From positions 1-11,618 of the forward strand of contig CAZHEA010000087.1 in the NCBI GenBank assembly GCA_964531165.1: a DNA stretch of 11,618 nucleotides. The letters run 5' to 3'. The notes beneath the pieces are model-generated. The model saw only the letters and a program-made list of their open reading frames with translations. It was not told where the DNA came from and searched no databases. The first letter of the stretch is position 1. Every line of letters starts with the position of its first letter. A program made the translations under genes and the position numbers. Positions 6,720 through 11,618 of this stretch are shown piece after piece. This DNA comes from SZUA-229 sp964531165. GTDB lineage: Bacteria > Pseudomonadota > Gammaproteobacteria > SZUA-229.

Positions 6720-7775
6720 ATGGCAAGTTACATACTCAAACGATTACTGCTGATGATTCCGACTTTAATCGGTGTCATGCTGGTGACATTTATTGTTACT
6801 CAGTTTGTACCCGGTGGTCCGGTTGAACAGTTAATCAGTCAGATGGAAGGTGGTGTTGGTGGCGGTGAAATCAGTATCACGTCTAACAGTCTATATCAGG
6901 GTAATAAAGGTCTGGATCAGGAGCAGATAGATAAGCTAAATGCGCTGTATGGTTTTGATAAACCGGCATACCAGCGTTTTTTTGATATGATGCTGCGTTA
7001 TGTGCAATTTGATTTAGGTGATAGTTATTTTCATAATAAATCAGTAGCTGAATTAATGATTTCAAAATTGCCCGTGTCGATTAGTTTAGGTGTCTGGTCG
7101 TTTGTGTTGGTGTATCTTACCTGTATTCCATTAGGTATTAAAAAAGCGGTTCGTGATGGGACTAAATTTGATGTGATTACCAGTACCATTATTTTAATGG
7201 GTTATGCTATTCCCGGTTTTGTATTGGGTATTGCGTTATTAGTATTATTTGGCGGAGGCAGCTTTTTCGATGTATTTCCGTTAAAAGGTCTGGTCTCGGA
7301 TAACTGGGATGAGCTGCCCTGGTATCAACAAATAACGGATTATTTATGGCATATGGTGTTGCCGATTATTGCTTCTACTGTGGGTAGTTTTGCAGTACTA
7401 ACTATGCTAACCAAAAACAGTTTTCTGGAAGAGATACGTAAACAGTATGTACTTACCGCCAGAGCAAAAGGTTTAAGTGAAAACACGGTTCTGTACCGGC
7501 ATGTATTTCGCAACGCCATGATTCCCATTATTACTGGTTTCCCCGGTGCTTTTATCGCTGCATTCTTTACTGGCAGTTTATTAATTGAAACCATTTTTTC
7601 ACTGGATGGTTTGGGTTTGTTATCCTATGAATCTATTTTGAAGCGGGACTATCCTGTTGTACTGGGTAGCCTGTTTTTTTATACCATTTTAGGGTTGTTT
7701 GCAAAGTTACTGGCAGATATTGGTTATGTATTAATCGATCCACGAATTCAATTTGAGTCAGTGGACAGTAAATGA
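6720..7775 (+). CDS. yejB: YejB, inner-membrane permease of the Yej importer
   Basis: YejB is one of the two transmembrane subunits of the peptide importer (OppB/DppB family). The 351-residue protein starts with the classical MASYILKRLLLMIPTLIGVM segment (9-29). Five further membrane segments lie at roughly 120-140, 151-178, 212-230, 270-294 and 311-337. The cytoplasmic EAA loop, which contacts the ATPase, begins at about residue 237 (EEIRKQYVLTARAKGLS) and runs to the RNAMIPI stretch. The long periplasmic part between the first two segments, including a glycine-rich VGGGEISI piece, is typical of the Yej subgroup. The start at 6720 is preceded only by a weak purine-rich AAAAGAA. The stop overlaps the yejE start by four bases (ATGA), which indicates coupled translation. 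Confidence 0.94.
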   Translation: MASYILKRLLLMIPTLIGVMLVTFIVTQFVPGGPVEQLISQMEGGVGGGEISITSNSLYQGNKGLDQEQIDKLNALYGFDKPAYQRFFDMMLRYVQFDLGDSYFHNKSVAELMISKLPVSISLGVWSFVLVYLTCIPLGIKKAVRDGTKFDVITSTIILMGYAIPGFVLGIALLVLFGGGSFFDVFPLKGLVSDNWDELPWYQQITDYLWHMVLPIIASTVGSFAVLTMLTKNSFLEEIRKQYVLTARAKGLSENTVLYRHVFRNAMIPIITGFPGAFIAAFFTGSLLIETIFSLDGLGLLSYESILKRDYPVVLGSLFFYTILGLFAKLLADIGYVLIDPRIQFESVDSK

Positions 7776-8800
7776 ATAAACAATACCTGTCTCCCAATCA
7801 AAGATCCTGGTTACGTTTTAAGGCAAACCGCCGTGGCTATTACAGCTTATGGATATTTTTATTTTTATTTGTGCTGAGTTTGTTAGCCGAGTTTATCAGT
7901 AACGATAAACCACTTGTAGTGCATTATCAGGATACATATTATTTTCCGGTTTTTAAATTTTATAAAGAAACCCGGTTCGGTGGTGATTTTGAAACCGAAG
8001 CAGATTATCAGGATAAATATGTCAGGAATATTCTAACCAAAAATGGTAACTGGATGATAGAGCCGCTTAATCCATTTAACCACACCTCAATTAGCTACGA
8101 TTCGGATTTACCCAATCCGGCGCCGCCATCCGACTTTAATGTGCTGGGCACAGATGACCGGGGCAGAGATGTGCTGGCACGTTTGATTTATGGTTTTCGG
8201 TTATCCATCTTATTTGCCATTGCGCTGACTATTGTCGGTACCGGTATTGGAATACTGGCGGGCATGGTGCAGGGGTATTTTGGCGGTAAAGTCGATCTGT
8301 TTTTCCAGCGGTTCATTGAAGTTTGGGGCTCAATGCCAGAGTTATATTTGCTAATTATTTTTGCATCTATTTTCCAGCCCAGCGTCTGGTTATTAATTAT
8401 TCTGTTATCGATGTTCGGCTGGATGGGTTTATCTGACTATGTGCGGGCAGAGTTTTTAAAGGGGCGTAATCTGGATTATGTAAAATCTGCTAGAGCATTA
8501 GGGTTAACCGACCGGGGAATTATGTTCCGGCATTTATTACCCAATAGTTTAACGCCGGTCATTACCTTTATGCCCTTTAGAATATCCGGGGCAATTTTAG
8601 CTTTAACCAGTCTGGATTATCTGGGTCTGGGTGTGCCGCCGGACACCGCCAGTTTAGGTGAACTACTATCCCAGGGTAAGGAGAATATTTCTGCCTGGTG
8701 GTTGTCATTAACAACCTTTGCTGTACTGGTAGGTGCATTAATGCTGTTGATATTTATTGGTGAAGCGGTGCGTGAAGCGCTGGATACTCGAAGAGCTTAA
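7772..8800 (+). CDS. yejE: YejE, second inner-membrane permease of the Yej importer
   Basis: YejE is the partner permease (OppC/DppC family) that pairs with YejB to form the membrane channel. It has 342 residues; E. coli YejE has 341. The N-terminus NQRSWLRFKANRRGYYSLWI leads into the first membrane segment (about 25-45). A large periplasmic loop with conserved YYFPVFKFYKETRFGGDF-like sequence, characteristic of YejE, follows. The GTDDRGRDV motif (126-134) of the OppC family precedes the five-helix core, and the EAA loop lies at about 222-260 (RAEFLKGRNLDYVKSARALG). It overlaps yejB by four bases, and a single base separates its TAA from the yejF ATG, so all three are co-translated from one message. 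Confidence 0.95.
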   Translation: MNKQYLSPNQRSWLRFKANRRGYYSLWIFLFLFVLSLLAEFISNDKPLVVHYQDTYYFPVFKFYKETRFGGDFETEADYQDKYVRNILTKNGNWMIEPLNPFNHTSISYDSDLPNPAPPSDFNVLGTDDRGRDVLARLIYGFRLSILFAIALTIVGTGIGILAGMVQGYFGGKVDLFFQRFIEVWGSMPELYLLIIFASIFQPSVWLLIILLSMFGWMGLSDYVRAEFLKGRNLDYVKSARALGLTDRGIMFRHLLPNSLTPVITFMPFRISGAILALTSLDYLGLGVPPDTASLGELLSQGKENISAWWLSLTTFAVLVGALMLLIFIGEAVREALDTRRA

Positions 8801-8801
8801 T

Positions 8802-10400
8802 ATGAGTGATGAAAATCTGATTAGCATAAAAAATCTGAGCGTTGACTTTAAGGCGGCAGATGAAATTGTACATGCGGTAAAAAATGTCAGCTTTGATATT
8901 CCCGTCGGAAAAAATATTGCGCTGGTCGGTGAGTCCGGTTCGGGGAAATCGGTAACCGCATTATCAATCTTAAATTTACACGATGCCTCCCATGTGCAAT
9001 ATCCGTCGGGAGAAATTTTTTATCAGCACAATGATTTATTGTTGCAAAGCGAGCAACAATTACAACGCGTGCGCGGACGTGATATTGCGATGATTTTTCA
9101 GGAGCCAATGACATCATTGAATCCGGTGTACCCGGTGTCAAAGCAAATGATAGAGCCGATCATGTTGCACCAGAATGTTAATAAAGAGCAGGCATTGAAA
9201 CGCAGCATTGAATTATTTGAGCGGGTGGGAATTCCTGATCCACAACGTCATATCAATAGTTTTCCTCACATGATGTCCGGCGGTCAACGTCAGCGGGTGA
9301 TGATTGCAATGGCACTGGCCTGCGAACCTAAATTATTAATTGCAGATGAACCCACTACCGCATTAGATGTCACCATTCAAAAACAGATATTAGAATTAAT
9401 CAAAGATTTACAGGTTGATTTTAATATGTCGGTGCTATTGATTACTCACGATTTAAATCTGGTAAAACATTACTCTGATTATGTCTGCGTAATGAATCAG
9501 GGTGAAATTGTTGAACAGAATGATGTGCAGCAGGTTTTCGAAAATCCGCAACATGAGTATACCAGGCATTTATTGTCGTCATTACCGCAACGCCATATTG
9601 AAAGTGTAGTTGAAAATTCAAAGACGCTTTTGCAGGGTTGTGATATTCGCGTTTATTTTCCCATCACTAAAGGTTTTTTTAAGCGTAAAGTCGATGAAGT
9701 TAAAGCCGTTGATCAGGTTAACTTACATTTATTCAAAGGTGAGACCTTAGGTATCGTCGGTGAGTCGGGCTCTGGAAAAACCACCCTTGGTATGGCACTG
9801 TTGATGCTGCAAAACTCCACCGGTGAAATTCACTTTAATCAGCAACGCCTTGATAATTTAAAACAGTCTGAAATACGTCCGTTACGCAAAGCTTTTCAGG
9901 TGGTTTTTCAAGATCCATTCTCATCATTATCACCACGTATGACAGTTGAGCAGATAGTGGGTGAGGGTTTAACTGTACATTTTCCTGAATTAAATATTGA
10001 GCAGCGGCGTGAAAAAATCATCAAGGTGTTATGTGAAGTTGGTCTGGATGATTCAATCCTCTGGCGTTATCCGCATGAGTTTTCCGGTGGTCAGCGCCAG
10101 CGTATTGCCATTGCGCGAGTGGTGATTTTAGAGCCGGAATTAATTTTACTGGATGAACCCACCAGCGCACTGGATGTGTCAGTGCAGAAGCAGGTGCTGG
10201 AATTATTGGCGTTGTTACAGAAAAAACATAATATCAGTTATATCTTTATCAGCCATGATTTAAATGTGATTCGTTCAATTTCCCACCGAGTGATGGTGAT
10301 GAAGCAGGGGCAGGTTGTAGAGCAGGGTGAAACCGAGGCGCTGTTTAATGCGCCGCAGGAAAATTATACTCAGGAGCTATTAAGTGCTGCGATGGTTTAA
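8802..10400 (+). CDS. yejF: YejF, double-domain ATPase of the Yej importer
   Basis: YejF powers the importer by ATP hydrolysis on the cytoplasmic face. The 532-residue protein (E. coli: 529) joins two ABC domains. Domain 1 has Walker A GESGSGKS (43-50), the Q-loop glutamine 100, signature MSGGQ (158-162), Walker B ending D182-E183, and switch H216. Domain 2 has Walker A GESGSGKT (320-327), Q370, signature FSGGQ (427-431), Walker B LILLDEP (447-453) and H485. All catalytic residues are present in both halves, so both sites should be active. The fused layout, rather than separate OppD and OppF proteins, is the hallmark of Yej systems. The ATG at 8802, with GAAGAG just upstream inside the yejE end, gives a family-length protein; an in-frame TTG at 8757 would add 15 poorly conserved residues. 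Confidence 0.95.
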   Translation: MSDENLISIKNLSVDFKAADEIVHAVKNVSFDIPVGKNIALVGESGSGKSVTALSILNLHDASHVQYPSGEIFYQHNDLLLQSEQQLQRVRGRDIAMIFQEPMTSLNPVYPVSKQMIEPIMLHQNVNKEQALKRSIELFERVGIPDPQRHINSFPHMMSGGQRQRVMIAMALACEPKLLIADEPTTALDVTIQKQILELIKDLQVDFNMSVLLITHDLNLVKHYSDYVCVMNQGEIVEQNDVQQVFENPQHEYTRHLLSSLPQRHIESVVENSKTLLQGCDIRVYFPITKGFFKRKVDEVKAVDQVNLHLFKGETLGIVGESGSGKTTLGMALLMLQNSTGEIHFNQQRLDNLKQSEIRPLRKAFQVVFQDPFSSLSPRMTVEQIVGEGLTVHFPELNIEQRREKIIKVLCEVGLDDSILWRYPHEFSGGQRQRIAIARVVILEPELILLDEPTSALDVSVQKQVLELLALLQKKHNISYIFISHDLNVIRSISHRVMVMKQGQVVEQGETEALFNAPQENYTQELLSAAMV

Positions 10401-10448
10401 TAGGCTATACTTTGCTTACATTAAAACCATTCAGCTGAGTGAAACGTA

Positions 10449-10805
10449 ATGAGCGAAAATGAACGTCGTCAATATCACCGAATTCCATTCATCGCCGATG
10501 TGGTGCTGAGGCACAATGACCAGCAATGGAGCTGTGGTCTTGAAGATATTTCACTAAAAGGGATGTTAATCGCTGCACCTGAAAGCATTCAAGCGGAGAT
10601 GGATGAGACCTACGAGATTGAACTGGTACTGGGGGAGTCGGCCACCATCAGTATGCAGGCTAAAATTAGCCATATCAATAACAGTCACTGGGGCATGCAG
10701 TGGGACAATATAGACCTGGAAGGCCTGACGCATCTGCGCCGGCTGCTCGAGCTCAATATGGAAGACCCGCAGCAAATGCATCGAGAAATGGCTGAACTGG
10801 GCTGA
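10449..10805 (+). CDS. Single-domain PilZ protein, c-di-GMP receptor (PA4608/MapZ-like)
   Basis: This is a 118-residue cytoplasmic protein made of one PilZ domain. The c-di-GMP binding signature is complete: RxxxR at R7-R11 (ERRQYHRIPF) and DxSxxG at D33-G38 (EDISLKG). The C-terminal part DLEGLTHLRRLLELNMED resembles the C-terminal helix of Pseudomonas PA4608 (MapZ), as does the N-terminus, from memory of that sequence. MapZ controls chemotaxis through the methyltransferase CheR1; whether this protein does so is unknown. It lies 48 bases after yejF, with a weak ribosome site (GAG nine bases before ATG) and a TATACT-like -10 at 10406-10411 without a clear -35. It may be read with yejABEF or alone. 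A palindromic repeat follows it. Confidence 0.88.
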   Translation: MSENERRQYHRIPFIADVVLRHNDQQWSCGLEDISLKGMLIAAPESIQAEMDETYEIELVLGESATISMQAKISHINNSHWGMQWDNIDLEGLTHLRRLLELNMEDPQQMHREMAELG

Positions 10806-10820
10806 GTTTTTGTAAAGCAT

Positions 10821-10938
10821 AAGCAGTTTGTCCGTCAATAAACGCAAATAAAAGCAAAAAGTTTAATTAATGTTGTGTGCCGTAGGCACACAATAAAAAC
10901 ATTTGCGTATTTTGTGTTTATTAGCGGACAAGCTGCTT
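10821..10938. repeat. Large imperfect palindrome with inner hairpin (element B, related to element A)
   Basis: The outer arms are imperfect inverted copies: AAGCAG-TTGTCCG then AATAAAC from the left (10821 onward), and the same read in reverse from 10938. Inside, offset toward the right arm, is a perfect 9-bp hairpin TTGTGTGCC-GTA-GGCACACAA (10873-10893). The layout and several words match the element at 3772-3896: an AACGC...AATAAAA core in the left arm, a GTGYGCC/GGCRCA inner hairpin, and AAAACATTTG right after it. The outermost bases differ between the two elements, yet each pairs well with its own partner. It lies between the PilZ gene and the iscR promoter, where its stem could end the upstream transcript. 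Confidence 0.75.
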
Positions 10939-10977
10939 TTCTTCTAAGCACTAACCGATAAAATCTACCCCCAAATA

Positions 10978-11002
10978 ATTCTTGACTAAAATACTAGGTT
11001 AA
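10978..11002. promoter_or_regulatory. IscR type 1-like operator, upstream copy
   Basis: Hand alignment to the 25-base type 1 IscR consensus, as I remember it, gives about 20 matches. It includes the left half CTTGACT, the A/T centre and the right half ACTAGG. The site covers the -35 box, so bound [2Fe-2S]-IscR would block RNA polymerase. Confidence 0.65.
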
Positions 11003-11010
11003 TGCAATAT
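10982..11010 (+). promoter_or_regulatory. iscR promoter
   Basis: TTGACT (10982-10987, one mismatch) and CAATAT (11005-11010) are 17 bases apart, a good sigma-70 promoter about 35 bases before the iscR ATG. It overlaps the first and abuts the second IscR-like operator, as expected for the autorepressed isc promoter. Transcription would start near 11017, inside the second operator. Confidence 0.75.
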
Positions 11011-11031
11011 CCTACTAAATTACTCAGGAAT
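11007..11031. promoter_or_regulatory. IscR type 1-like operator, downstream copy
   Basis: About 21 of 25 positions match the type 1 IscR consensus as remembered (CCTACT, AAAT-like centre, ACTCAGG). Its centre is 29 bases from that of the upstream copy, and it covers the end of the -10 box and the expected transcription start. Two tandem sites at the iscR promoter are also known in E. coli. Confidence 0.65.
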
Positions 11032-11045
11032 TATCGGGTGCAATT

Positions 11046-11546
11046 ATGAGACTCTCAACTAAAGGCCGTTACGGCGTTACAGCAATGATGGATCTGGCGA
11101 TACATGACAATGCCGGTCCGGTTACATTAGCGGATATTTCACAGTGTCAGGGTATTTCCCTGTCTTATCTGGAACAGCTTTTCTCTAAACTACGCAAAGC
11201 TAACCTGGTTGAAGGTGTACGTGGCCCCGGTGGTGGATATCGTTTATCGCGTCCGGCGGATGAGATTAATATTGCTGAAATTATTAGTGCGGTTGATGAA
11301 AAGGTGGATGTTACCCGATGCAATAAAGAAGGTAACTGTCAGGACGGCATGCGTTGTTTGACCCACGACCTGTGGATGGAGCTGAGCGAACGCCTTTACA
11401 GCTTTTTATCTGGCATTACGCTGGCACAATTTGTAAACCGGCCGGGCATTCACGAGTTGGCGATACAACGTGACAATATCAATGGTCGCTTTATTCTGGC
11501 CCGCCGCCAGCAGGAAGTATTACAGCAACAGAGAAGAGCGTCGTGA
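11046..11546 (+). CDS. iscR: IscR, Fe-S cluster-sensing transcription regulator
   Basis: IscR is an Rrf2-family dimer that carries a [2Fe-2S] cluster when iron-sulfur supply is sufficient and then represses its own operon. The 166-residue protein opens with MRLSTKGRYGVTAMMDLA and has the winged helix-turn-helix in about residues 1-70, including ISLSYLEQLFSKLRKANLV and the wing GVRGPGGGYRLSRP. The cluster ligands C92, C98 and C104 and the unusual histidine ligand H107 (CLTHDLW) sit at the same numbers as in E. coli. C34 is not part of the cluster motif. It is the first gene of the isc operon, reading into iscS, with which it overlaps by four bases. The promoter carries two IscR-like sites, so negative feedback is expected. 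The weak GGGTG at 11036-11040 may serve as ribosome site. Confidence 0.96.
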   Translation: MRLSTKGRYGVTAMMDLAIHDNAGPVTLADISQCQGISLSYLEQLFSKLRKANLVEGVRGPGGGYRLSRPADEINIAEIISAVDEKVDVTRCNKEGNCQDGMRCLTHDLWMELSERLYSFLSGITLAQFVNRPGIHELAIQRDNINGRFILARRQQEVLQQQRRAS

Positions 11547-11618
11547 GTCAAAGCTTAAACCTGCCCATATATTTCGACTACGCCGCCACCACCCCGGTAG
11601 ACCAGCGCGTAGCCGACG
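11543..11618 (+). CDS. iscS: IscS, cysteine desulfurase, N-terminal fragment (cut by the window end)
   Basis: Only about 25 codons are visible. From a GTG start the frame reads a short leader and then LPIYFDYAATTPVDQRVAD, which matches the conserved N-terminus of IscS (E. coli LPIYLDYSATTPVDPRVAE). IscS is the pyridoxal-phosphate enzyme that takes sulfur from cysteine for Fe-S cluster assembly on IscU and for tRNA thiolation. The GTG overlaps the iscR TGA in the sequence GTGA, and GAGAAGAG just upstream can serve as ribosome site, so the two genes are translationally coupled. The catalytic residues lie beyond the window. Confidence 0.9.
   Translation, partial: MSQSLNLPIYFDYAATTPVDQRVAD

Noticed and set aside
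8757..8801. Upstream TTG start for yejF
   Set aside because: Adds 15 residues coded within the end of yejE; the ATG at 8802 gives the family length and has a ribosome site.
4789..10805. The yej-PilZ cluster as a possible new biological system
   Set aside because: The four transport genes are a complete known Yej-type importer; only the PilZ neighbour is unexplained, and proximity alone does not make a system.

Overview
The window looks like chromosomal housekeeping DNA from a gammaproteobacterium. The order tRNA-Asp, ppiD, fabI, yejABEF recalls the stretch after lon-hupB in Pseudomonas-like genomes. FabI is close to the E. coli enzyme, IscR keeps the E. coli cysteine spacing, and the small PilZ protein resembles Pseudomonas PA4608/MapZ. 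The DNA is more AT-rich than Pseudomonas by eye, so a marine or free-living gammaproteobacterium is a better guess than Pseudomonas itself. I cannot name a genus.

Layout. Bases 1-126 hold the 3' part of tRNA-Asp(GTC) and a 25-bp perfect hairpin terminator. Bases 127-596 contain no convincing gene but are rich in structure: a terminator-like hairpin, a long-range inverted repeat, a pair of REP-like palindromes in opposite orientation, a 15-bp palindrome and a likely sigma-70 promoter for ppiD. Bases 597-3775 are a two-gene unit: the periplasmic chaperone ppiD and an acidic amino acid/cation symporter whose GTG start overlaps the ppiD stop. A large imperfect palindrome fills the gap between the convergent symporter and fabI. 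fabI (minus strand) is divergent from yejABEF, a complete peptide-type ABC importer made of a binding protein, two permeases and a double ATPase. A one-domain PilZ protein follows. A second palindrome of the same family as the first lies between it and iscR. iscR has a good promoter flanked by two IscR type 1-like sites, and the iscS start overlaps the iscR stop; iscS runs off the window.

How the genes fit together. The Yej genes form one import machine. PpiD and FabI serve envelope protein folding and lipid synthesis. IscR is the Fe-S-sensing autorepressor of the isc operon beginning at the right edge. The symporter would supply glutamate or aspartate.

I found no defence system, prophage, CRISPR array or unknown multi-gene system. 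The least explained parts are non-coding: the two related palindromic elements (3772-3896 and 10821-10938), the REP-like pair (330-397) and the structured segment after the tRNA (127-300).
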